Assembly (NCBI GenBank): GCA_949752795.1
Contig: OX457074.1
Span: forward strand, 31,233,980 to 31,297,979
DNA from: Hyperoodon ampullatus
Taxonomy: Eukaryota > Chordata > Mammalia > Artiodactyla > Ziphiidae
DNA length: 64,000 bases
Direction: 5' to 3'
Of the stretch, positions 44,774 through 56,700 are shown in pieces. The notes under the pieces are model-generated. The model was not told the DNA's origin and made no database searches. It was given only the letters and a program-made list of their open reading frames with translations. Made by a program: the position numbers and the translations under genes. The first letter of the stretch is position 1. Every line of letters starts with the position of its first letter.

Positions 44774-47700
44774 CCTGTGGCCGTGTCTCCTCCCCTCCCC
44801 TGTGACCCATCCTTGTCCCTGAGGCACACCTGGCCCCATCCTGCCACAAGGCCTTCGCAGCGAGTGTTCCTTCTACCTGGAGCACTCTTCCCGCAGACAG
44901 CTGCGTGGCCGAACCCCTCACCTCCTCCAAGTCTTCGCTGAAGGTCACACCCCAGGGAAGCAGCCCTGGTGAAGAAATGCAGCCCCCCCCCGCCCCCCAC
45001 CACTGCCCACCCCCTTGGCTGCGTTGTTTCTCTGCAGAGCGCTTCTTGCCACTCACGGAGCTCTGCCGAGGGTCTGTCTCCCCTGGTCAGCAGGTGGGCT
45101 CCCACGAGGCCAGGGACTTCTGTCTGCCTTGTTCCTCTTTGTGTCCCAAGGGCCTGGCTGGAGGCCTGGCCACAGTCTGCGCCCACCACCCTGGCTGGCC
45201 CTGCGAGTACACGTCTGGTCCGTGGACACACGTGTGCAGAGGCTTGTGTAGCTGGTACCCATGCAAAAAGGGCCACCTTTCTCTCATTTCTCCAAGCAGA
45301 GTGAAATCCTGCCCAAAGCCCCTCCCCACCACCACACCAGGGTCCCCCCAACCCCCCGCCAGTGCCAGGCTGGGGCTCACTCGTCACAGGGGCACCAGTC
45401 TCACCTGAGGCCTGTGTGTGTACTTGTATCTGTGGGCATAGCTGAGCTTGTATGTGTGTCCGGGGTCACCTAGGTCGGCGGCTCCCCTCTCTGCAGCCTC
45501 CAACCCACCCCACAGGCCAAAAACGAGAGGAACTACCACATCTTCTATGAGCTGCTGGCTGGGCTGCCCGCCCAGCTCCGGCAGGCCTTCAGCCTGCAGG
45601 AGGCCGAGACCTACTACTACCTGAACCAGGTGAGAGCCAGCAGGCGTCTGAGGGCCCTTGGCCTGGTCCCCTCCCGCCATCACTCCGTGTGGGCCGAGAG
45701 AGCCAAGTCGTGGCATCCTGATGGCCAGCGAAGGTGATGGAGGTTTGGGAGGGTGAGTTTGGACTTGGCGATGTCTCATCGTGGCAAGGGGGACAGGTGT
45801 CTTTGGGGTCCAAAGCCAGGGTAGGGGAGGCCGACCTGATTCTTCATTTTTCTGGAGCCTAGAATAGAACTAAGTGGCCTGGAGCGACTACACTTCCTTC
45901 CAGAGCCTCACTTTCGTCGTCTGTAAAATGGGGACAGCACAGTCCCGCTTTGCAGGGGTGTGTGAGGATTAGAAGAAGGAAACGTACACGAAGCCCTCAG
46001 CGCAGGGCCTGGTGTGCGGTGCCCGCTTGGAGCCTCCGACCTTCGGGAGTGGAAGGAGAACTGGGATCTCCGGCCACACTGCAGGCCGGGGCAGAGCAGG
46101 GACCTTGAGGGCTCCTGGCCCCCACCCAGGGTCCCCGACCCCTGCCCTCGCCCAGGGTGGGAACTGTGAGATCTCAGGGAAGAGCGACGCGGACGACTTC
46201 CGCCGGCTGCTGGCTGCTATGGAGGTGCTGGGCTTCAGCGCTGAGGACCAGGACAGCATCTTCCGCATCCTGGCCTCCATCCTGCACCTGGGCAACGTCT
46301 ACTTTGAGAAGTATGAGGTGAGGGGACACCATGGCCGCACGGCCCGCTCCCTCGGGACGTGGGCATCCTCTGGAGGCTGAAGAACCGGCTGAAATACCGC
46401 CGGCTCACAGCCAGAAGCACAGACCATTTGGTCTTTTTCCCCCGCTTTGGGGTTGTCATCTTTTTCTAATTGACGTATGAGAGCTCTTTATATACGTTTA
46501 GGGAATCAGCCCTTTGTCTCTAGGGTGAATTGCAAATATATTTTCTAGTTTATCATTTATATTTTGATTGTTTACAGGTTTTTTGCTGTTTCAGTTTTTG
46601 GTGGGGTTTTTTGCTATGCAGATTTAAAAAATTATTTTCAGGTATTTCATTTATCAAGTCATATAAATTTTAGATTTTTTATCATTTTATTTTATTTTAT
46701 TGTATTTTTGCGGTACGCGGGCCTCTCACTGTTGTGGCCTCTCTCGTTGCGGAGCACAGGCTCCGGACGCGCAGGCTCAGGCTCACGGGCCCAGCCGCTC
46801 CGCGGCATGTGGGATCTTCTTCCTGGACCGGGGCACGAACCTGTGTCCCCTGCATCGGCAGGCGGACTCCCAACCACTGCACCACCAGCGAAGCCTGAGA
46901 TTTTGTATCATTTTAGAGATCTATCTCTCTAAAATTATAAAAGCCTATACCTATAATTGTTTGAAGACCTTTTATGGTTTCTGTGATTATTTTTTAACAT
47001 TTAAATCTCTGGTTTATCAGGAATTTATTCTAGTAAGGTACAAGGTAGGGATCCTGTTTTTTTGTTTAGATAGTGACTCAGTCTCTCAACTTGAGAAATA
47101 TGTATTTATCCCTTACTGAAAATTCCTGTATATGTTTGTGTCTAACTCCTGAGTTTTTTATTGTGCTTCGTTGACCTGTTTACGAACTGTGTCTGTCCCC
47201 ACAGTGTTTTAATTATTCTAACTTTATGTTGTACCATCTCCAGGGACCCCCGTACTCCTCTTCTGTTTTAGAATTTTCCTGGCTGTTCTCGCTTGTTTCT
47301 GTTTTTTATAGGAACTCGTATAAAAAGCTTATTTAGCTCAAAATGCACTCCTGTGGGTGCTTTGCAGACGGACGCACAGGAGGTTGCCTCGGTGGTGAGC
47401 GCCCGGGAGATCCAGGCCGTGGCCGAGCTGCTGCAGGTCTCCCCCGAGGGCCTGCAGAAGGCCATCACCTTCAAAGTGACCGTGAGTCCCTGGGTGCGGG
47501 GTATGCCATCGAAGCCTCCTGCCAGCCCTGGACAGAGCTGCTTTGTGCCCCGTCCAATGTGGGCCCCCTGCCCCTCTCACCCACCCCCCAACCTGTCCAT
47601 CTTCTGGGTCTGGCCCAGAGGTGGGTAACCTCAGACCCCAAAGGCATGTTTGGCACCAGTCTCCAGGCCTTTGCATAGGTTGTTTCCCCTGCCTGGAATG

Positions 47701-50700
47701 CTGTTCCCTTTTTCACGCCTACTGATCCTCAAGCCCCGACACAGGTACCCTCTGCTCCAGGGAGCTGTCCCTGACCCCTGGCTGGGCCAGTATCTCCCAC
47801 ACCCCTGCCCTCCCCTGGCTGATGTCACCATTGTGTCTGCTTCTGCCTCTGTCTCCCCCTCAGACCGGCAGCCCTCATCCCACCAGCAAGCCAGGCAGAA
47901 GGGGGGACGAGGGTGTCTGTCCTGCCCCTGGCTGACATCGTGCCTGAGACAAGTCACACCATCTCCCCGGCTCCCCTCCCCACGCACCCCACCCCCAGTC
48001 CTCTGGGGACTTTCCGGAGGTGGTGGCCAACCCACTGTCACTCAGGGGCTGCATCCCCCGCAGGAGACAATGCGAGAGAAGATCTTCACCCCCCTGACTG
48101 TGGAGAGCGCTGTGGATGCCAGGTGAGGCCACACCTCCCACCTGAGCCCCAGGTCCCCCGCCCCCTCGCTGTGCCTGCCCCCCCCCCAAACACCATCTCT
48201 GCTCCAGGGATGCCATCGCCAAGGTCCTGTACGCGCTGCTGTTTGGCTGGCTCATCGCCAGGGTCAACGCGCTGGTGTCCCCGCAGCAGGACGCGCTGTC
48301 CATCGCCATCCTGGACATCTATGGCTTCGAGGTGGGGCCCCGGGGGCTCTCTCACACCATCATCTGTTCAGGGCCCTCCCCTAAGATTATCTCCCTCCGC
48401 TCGCCCACAAGCACTCCCTGGGGCCTCCGGGCGCCAGGCCCTGTGGGCAACACCAGGGACCCCAGAAAGAACCAGACCTGCGCCCTGGCCTTGGGACGCT
48501 TCCAGGAGGGACTGGGTGGGATGAGGATGGACACTGACAAACACATGTGGTCAGAGCTGTAACAGAGGCAGCCTGGCGCTGGGGGAGCCTAGAGAAGAAC
48601 CCTAGCTGGGCAGACCTCAGGTAAGGTTTCCTGGAGGAGGAGGAGACGTCCTGAGCTAATTCCTTAAAAACCAGTCAAGGCATTTGAGGCGGAGGGAACA
48701 GCCTATGCGGAGGCTCAGAGGTGTGGGCCGTGGTGTCTGGGGAGGTGGAAGTCATCTGGGCGGTTAGGGTGGGGGACATGGAGAGAGACAGGCAAAATCA
48801 GAATAACAGAAGTGGCAGCTGCTCCCGTGGCACCTGTTGTGTGCCAGCTGGTGTCCTAAGCACTTTGCTTTTTAGTTCACTTAATCCTTACAGCCACCCT
48901 GTGAGGTGGGCACTGTCGTTATCCCCATTTTACAGGTGGGGAAACTCAGGCATGGGGGGCTTAGAAAGCGGCAGAGCCAGGATTGGAACGTAGGCAGAAG
49001 GTTCCAGAGCCTGGGGCTTCAGCCACTGCATGTGCCACCTTGCGTGGGACTGTCAGGTTCTCACCTGTGCACAGTCGGAGCCACCGAGGGTTCTGGGCAG
49101 GGGGTCTGTGGGAGGGGCTCCAGTTTGCTGAAACTGCGGCCGCGGAAGGCGGGGATGAGTCTGCACGGGGGGTGGGCAGGCCCTGGGCGGCACGGACGGG
49201 CTGCTGGCCACGGAGGGGCCGGACCCAGCCTCACCACACGCCCAGCAGGACCTGAGCTTCAACAGCTTCGAGCAGCTGTGCATCAACTATGCAAACGAGA
49301 GCCTCCAGTACCTCTTCAACAAGATTGTCTTCCAGGAGGAACAGGTGAGAGGCCTCCGCCAGCTCTCTGTCCCGTCCCCGCTGGCCGCTGGGCCTCCTTG
49401 GATGCAGATGGGTTGTGCTGGGAATCAGCACACGCGAAAGCCTGTGTTATGGAGGGGCAGGTGCGGGGGTGCTGAGCGCAGAGAAGAGCCCCTTGGGGAG
49501 TCCTCCTCACCCTTGGCAGGGCCATTCCAGGCCGGGGGAGGAGCGGGGCCCAGAGGAGGTGGTTCATGTTGCCCTGCTGGGGAGTGAGCTCCCTGGGCTG
49601 GGAGGCGTGCACGCAGAGGTGCCCTGACCAGGGCCCCACATGGCGTCCGCCTGGGGGACGGGCTGGGAGGGACCCAGGGCTAGGAGGCAGAGGCCCGCCG
49701 CCTGCAGGAGGAGTACATCCGCGAGCAGATCGACTGGCAGGAGATCGCCTTCGCCGACAATCAGCCCTGCATCAACCTCATCTCGCTGAAGCCCTACGGC
49801 ATCCTGCGCATCCTCGACGACCAGTGCTGCTTCCCCCAGGTGAGCCGTGGCGCTGTGTGAGCCTGCTCAGGACGCTGGACGTCTCTGAGCCTCGTGTCCT
49901 GCATTCCTCTCTGCTCTGGCGTGGGGTCGGGAGCTCAGGACACCCAACCTGCCATTCAAACCTGGGGTGACTGAGGCTGGATGGGGGCTCGGGACGAGGG
50001 GCTGCACCAGCCTGGGAAGTCATAGAAGGCTTCCTGGAGGAGGTGACCTTGTGCTTGGGCCTCAGATTCTGATTGGAAAACACAAGGGTGGGATGGGTGC
50101 TCTGGGCAGTGGGACTAGAGCGTGCAGAGACAGCTGAGCTGGATGGGGAGCAGCTGGGAGCACACCTGTCTTCAGGGTCCACTTACGCCGCCCCAGCCCG
50201 AGCAGTGGGCAGCCAGGGGAAGCGGGGACTTGTTCCTCCTCCCCGGTGCTCGCTGGGGACCATTCAGGGCTGGAGAATTTGCCATTAGGCAAGGAATGGG
50301 ATGCCAGGCCCCTGTCCACCCGCTGACTGCCGCCTACCCCCAGGCCACAGACCACACGTTTCTGCAGAAGTGCCATTACCACCACGGCGCCAACCCACTC
50401 TACTCCAAACCCAAGATGCCACTGCCCGAGTTCACCATCAAGCACTATGCGGGCAAAGTCACCTACCAGGTGAGACCCAGAACCATGGCCTCCAGTGCCC
50501 TTCCCCACCGCTGGAGACACTCGCACCTGTTCCAGTTTTGGTCCTGCTGATCCTCAGCCGTGTGACCTTGGCCAAGTCACTTTACCTCTCTGAGCCTCAG
50601 TTTCCTTATCTGGAAAGTGGGGATGATAATAGTGCCTGTCTCACGGGGTGAGTGAGAGAAGTCCAGGGCCAGGGCGGGTGTGATGAGGAGGAGCCCCTAT

Positions 50701-53700
50701 CAGCGGTCACTGTCACCACTGCCATCTCGGCTCATTCCTGTCCTGGAGACGTCTCAGGCCAGGACTTTTAGCCTCTGTCCCTACTGGGCCTCATTTTCCT
50801 CATCCGTAGAATGGGCACAGGACAGCGCCCTCACTGAGGATGGGGCCAAGACGTGGACTGGTCGTGTGAAGCTGTGGCTACTGCCCCTGCCCTGGGAGTG
50901 GAGAGGCTAGTGGGGCAGGAGGGGAGGGGAGGGGACCAGAGCAGGGGGAGGGGCCCGTCCCTCCTAGGATACACAGGGAGGCCGAGGCCTGGAGGGGCAG
51001 GGCCAGGGTCACCTGGGGCTGTGAGCCCCTGACCCACCGTCAGGAGGAGGGAGGAGGAGGGGGGCAGGCAGGCTGACACACCCCGGGGCTGCGTGGGGTT
51101 GGGGTGGGGACCAACCCGAGCTGCCCCGCCCCTCCCCCTTTCCAGGTGCACAAGTTCCTGGACAAGAACCATGACCAGGTGCGCCAGGATGTGCTGGACC
51201 TGTTTGTGCGGAGCCGGACACGGGTGAGCGAGCCCCTCGCCACCCCAGCCCCCCGCAGCCTGAGCACCCAGCCCACTGTTAGGCCCCTCTCCCAGCCCGG
51301 CAGGTGGGGTGGTACCCCAGCCCGGTCCTGCCTCTGGCTCACCCCACCCCGTCCCTCCCTGAGTGGTTCTTCCATCCCCACACCTTCTCGGCCTCCACTT
51401 CCTCCTCTGTCGAATGGGCACCCTCCCCCTGAAAACATTGCCAGAGTTCACGGCCAGGTCTGTAACAGGCCACCTCGGAGCCAGGCACGGAGTTAGTGCC
51501 TGTGTGTTCCCCAGCCACGGGCGGGCCCCTTGAAGGTGCTGAGCACCCTCACTTGAGAGGTATGCCAGCCGGGAGGACGTGGCCTCGCAGAGAGGACAGG
51601 GGTCCAGAGGGTCACTTTTCTGATCCCTCTGGTCCAGAGACTGACGCCTTTTGTTCTTTCCCTGTCTCTCTCTTTCCTCGTTTTTGCCTCTGGGTCCCTC
51701 CGCATCCCTGTCTCCTGTCTCCCGCGCCTTGACTGCTGACTGGCCCAGGTGGTGGCACACCTCTTCTCCAGCCATGCCCCGCAGGCTGCCCCTCAGCGCC
51801 TGGGCAAGAGCAGCTCTGTCACCCGGCTCTACAAGGCGCACACGGTGGCTGCTAAGTTCCAGCAGTCACTCCTGGATCTGGTGGAAAAGATGGAGAGGTG
51901 GGCGCGGGCACCCAGCCTCACCTCTGACCCACCCTGTGACCCTCAGGGGTAAGCACCCTCCTTCTCTGGGGCCTCACACTGCCCTCCTCCCACCCCTGTC
52001 CAGGTGTAACCCCTTGTTCGTCAGGTGCCTGAAGCCCAACCACAAGAAGGTATGTGATGGCTGAGGTCCCTGGGGGAGCCAAGTCCTCTCCCCATGCTGT
52101 GTGACCTTGGGTGAGTGGCTTTGCCTCTCTGGTCCTCCGTCTGTTGGGCCAATGTGCGGGCTCCCTATCTGAGCCTTCCTCCAGGAGCCAGGCCTCTTTG
52201 AGCCAGATGTGGTGATGGCCCAGCTACGCTATTCGGGGGTGCTGGAGACTGTGCGGATCCGCAAGGAGGGCTTTCCGGTGCGGCTGCCCTTCCAGGTGTT
52301 CATCGACAGGTACCTCGGTCAGGGTGGTTCTGAGCTCCAGAGACCCCTTCCCAGCCCACCATGGCCCTAGGAATACGCAACCCAGGATGAATAGGGCTTG
52401 CCACGCACAGTTGCTCAGATTGTGCAGTATGCAAGACCAGCACGTGCCAGCTGTTATATAGAAGATGTATTTACTGTTTTGCATTTTTTCATAGTTTTAT
52501 TATGTGTGTGTGGATTCTAAAGAGTAGTAATTTTAATAGTTATTTTGACAAGTTTCCAGCAGATGGCGGTAAATCACCTTATTCTACTGAAACAATTTAT
52601 TACAGTTTTTGGGTTGCTCAGTGTTGTTTTTTTTAAATTTTCATAATTTTTTAAAAATTAATTTATTTTATTTATTTTATTTTGGGCTGCGCTGGGTCTT
52701 CGTTGCTGCGTGCGGGCTTTTCTCTAGTTGCAGCGAGTGGGGGCTACTCTTTGTTGCGGTGCGCGGGCTTCTCACTGCAGTGGCTTCTCTTGTTGCGGAG
52801 CACGGACTCTAGGCTCACGGGCTTCCGTAGTTGTGTCATGCGGGCTCAGTAGTTGTGGCTCATGGGCTCTAGAGCGCAGGCTCAGTAGTTGTGGCGCACG
52901 GGCTTAGTTGCTCCACGGCATGTGGGATCTTCCCGGTCCAGGGCTCGAACCCGTGTTCCCTGCATTGACAGGTGGACTCTTAACCACTGCGCCACCCGGA
53001 AAGCCCTAATTTTCATAATTTTTGAGCTTACTTTTAAGGCCTCTTTTATTTTATTTTATTTTATTTATTTATTTTTGGCTGCATTGGGTCTTCATTGCTG
53101 CACGTGGGCTTTCTCTAGTTACGGCGAGCGGGGCTACTCTTCATTGCAGAGCACGGACTTCTCATTGTGTTGCAGAGCACGGGCTCTAGGCGCACGGGCT
53201 TCAGTAGTTGTGGCACATGGACTTAGTTGCTCCGCGGCATGTGGGATCTTCCCGGACCAGGGATCGAACCCATATCCCCTGTATTGGCAGGTGGATTCTT
53301 AACCATTGCGCCACCAGGGAAGTCCTCAGCAGAGTCTTGAGGACAGAAAGCCTTTTTCTGGTTAGAAGACACTATGAGTAGAGTCACTGCTGGGACTCGG
53401 GCTTCCGGGAGACGGGGGCTGGGGGCGGTGACCCCAAGGTCACCCACCCCCACGCTGGGTTTGGGCCCTGCAGGTACCGCTGTCTAGTGACCCTCCAGCA
53501 CAACCTGCCAGCCAGTGGGGACATGTGTGTGTCCGTGCTGAGCCGCCTGTGCACGGTCACGCCAAACATGTACCGCGTCGGCGTCAGCAAGGTAAGTCCC
53601 ACCGGCACTCAGCCCCTGGGTGCCCCACGGCTGGAGCCTGTGGGCTCAGAAACACTCAGGCTGCAGGCTACTGTCCCAGAGGCCATCCAGTCGAGCTGGT

Positions 53701-56700
53701 AAATGGATGCTGATCCTACCTCCGGACTTTGCCCGGCTGTTCCCACTGCCTAATTCACCATCCCGCCTTCCCCCGCCTCTCCAGACCCAGCGCATCCTCC
53801 ACCCTACTCCAGGGCTGCCTTGTCTGTCTGCCTCCATGGACTTTTGGAGAGGTAGGGGCCTCCAGGCAGTCACATGGCCTTCCCCTGCCTCAGTCCTTGC
53901 CTCCTGCCCTCAGCTGTTCCTGAAGGAGCACCTGCACCAGCTGCTGGAGGGCATGCGGGAGCGCGTCCTGAACCTGGCAGCCCTCACGCTGCAGCGCTGC
54001 CTCCGCGGCTTCTTCATTCAGCGGCGTTTCCGCTCCCTGCGCCGCAAGATCATCTTGCTGCAGAGCCGGGCCCGTGGCTACCTGGCCAGGTGTGGCCCAG
54101 AGAGGGCAGGACTCCCTGGAGTCCAACGGCTAGGCTCTGGGAAGGCCGAGCCTGAACTTGGGTAGTGAGCTCCCTGTTCCTGGAGGCATGCAAGCTGAGA
54201 GTAGGGCCTCTGCAGGAAGGGTGATCAGACTCTCTGTATCTCTGCTTTTGGATGTCCTTCCCTCCCACCCCCTGGTCCTTGTGACTGGTGGGTGGGAATC
54301 CCTCCAGCCAAGAGGGTCCCCCCGCCCCAGCATGTCCCATACCCTGGGACTACAACCTGATTGGAGGTACATAGTCCAGACGGTTTAATCCAGGTCTTGC
54401 CACTCAGGTTATCGTGTGACCTTGGCCAAGTCACTGCCCCTCTCCGAGATTGTTTCCCTTTGTGCAGAGGGCCCCGGAGTGAAGTGTGGGCACTGATACC
54501 CAAGCAAGGCGGGTGTGGGCGTCTCTGCCCCTTGGTCACTCATGACCCCTGCCCTGAAACCCCCCTACTCAGACCCTCCTTTCCTCCCCACGCCCAGGCA
54601 GCGGTATCAGCAGATGAGGAGGCGTCTGGTGAAGTTCCGGGCCCTGGTGCACATGTGCACAAGCCACCGGCGTCACCTCAAGGTGCTGCAGGCCTGCCCC
54701 TCACCCTCCTCCCAGGAGCCGGGCCTGCCCCGTCGGGCTCCAGTGGGGGCAGCAGGAACAGGGAGGAAGCACTTGGCCCCCAGGCAGAGACTGCTGGTCT
54801 GGGCGGGCTTGGGTTCGAATCCCCGTTGGGCCCTCTGTAGCTGAGAAATCCCCACCCACCCCTTGGGGATGTGCAGGGAGTTGAATGAGAGGCTGCATGG
54901 GAAGGGTGTGGCTAGTACAGAGCTCCCAGCAGGGGCCCCAGTAACCTAACCGGGCATGATTAGAATTTGGTGACCTGAACAGCACTGGCTCTGGTGTTGC
55001 TCTTGCCTTCATGCCAGTCTCAGCTTATTGTTGTATAACCCACCGCCAGACAGACAGACATAACCCCAAAGCCCCGAGGAGCTGCGCCTCTACTGGAGGT
55101 TCTGTGGGCACCGGGGAGGGGCCCCATCACACGTCTCTCCGCTACTTCCCAGAAGTCCTGTGCGTCTCTCCTTCCCCAAAGTGTCACTCTGTGCCTTCTG
55201 CCTGTGTGTTTCTCGCTGTCTTTTCCCACACCACGTTTCTCTGGCCGCGCCTGTGCCCCCTCGTCTGTGAGGTGGGCCTGGGGCCATCGCCTCTGCCCGC
55301 CGCTGCCCGCCCTGACCATCTGCTCTCCTGCAGCCAAGGGCGGAGCGGAGGCTCTGGGTAGCGGAGGCGTGGCTACGGGGGCAGGAGGTGGGTGCGGGGG
55401 TCCGGGTGGCCGCAGGGGACAGGAAGGGAGGCCGGCAGGTGGGGGAGCAGCAGGCCTGTTTCCTCACCCTGTGCCGTCCCCCCAGGAGCTGAGCAAGCGG
55501 CAGGTGGTGGCCGTGGGGCACCTGGAGGTCCCGGTGGAGCTGGCTGGGCTCTTGCGAGCAGTGGCGGGTACATCAGTGCCAGGCGGTGTGGTGGGAGCGG
55601 GTGCGCGAGGGGACCAGGCCCCTCATGGCCTCCTCTGTCCACAGGCCTCAGGACGGGCCAGGTGCCCCGGGTGGCCCCCGTGCGGACTCCCCGGCTTCAG
55701 GCTGAGCCCCGGGTCACGCTGCCCCTGGATATCAACAACTACCCCATGGCCAAGTTTGTCCGGTGCCACTTCAAGGTGAGGGCTGGCAGAGGCCCAGTTA
55801 GAACTGGCACTGTCCTCAGCCTGGGGCTGGCTCCTGGCCACGCCCTGTGGGATCAGGTATGAGCCTTTCAGTTGCTGGGTCTGGGTCGTGAGGAGTCCGG
55901 GGTCTCCAGGGGCCCTGGATAGCAATGGAGGGCCCTCGGGGGCTCGGGACGTGGCTGTTTGGAAATGTTTCAGAAATTTAACGAGCGGTGGATCCACAGC
56001 ACATCATCCCTGCTCCTCATTCCCTGCCCTCCGAGGGGGCCTCACGGGGGCTCTGTCACTGATACGCTGGTGTCTGCCCCTCTGCCAGCCGGTTACCCAT
56101 CTGCACACTGGGACCTGTGTTTCCCAGGCTGCTGTGCCCCGACCTGGCCCAGAGCAGTGGATCCGGACGCGTCGTCTGTCCCAGCTCTGTGCCCACGTGC
56201 CCGCCCTGTGCCCCCAGGAACCTGCCTTCGGGATGCTGACAGCACCCCTGAGGACGCCTCTCACACGGCTGCCAGCGGAGTATCATGCAGAGGCCGTGGG
56301 CATCTTCAAGCTGGTACGGGTCTGCCTAGACCACCTTCGAATTCATAGCCTCTGCCCCCAAGGCCAGATGGCGAGGCCCCTCGCCCTGCCCTCCTGGACC
56401 CTCTAGCAGCCCAAGCCATGAGCCTGGGAGGGATGGGGTCGGATATGCATGTTAGAAAGTACCTTCTGGGGCGTGGGTGGTGCAGGAGGTGAGGGGCCTC
56501 CTGGAGGCCGGGCATGCGGAGAGGGGCTGGGGCTGTAGAAGGTTCGTGAGCAGGAGAACCTTGATTTTTCCCAAAGGCTTGGTCACCTGGCCCAGGCTAT
56601 GGCTATTACACCGTAACATGGGGGACTTTCATATGGGCAGGGGGACATGGGAAGGACACGAGAGGGATGTGGGGTGGGGGTGGGGACCTGGTGGGAACAG

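Noticed and set aside
43867..45387. Open frame of 506 codons on the minus strand
   Set aside because: It lies opposite MYO15A introns 7 to 10 and exons 8 to 10, is Gly/Arg/Pro-rich, contains the reversed GT microsatellite as a Thr-His run, and resembles no family I know. A GC-rich shadow frame.
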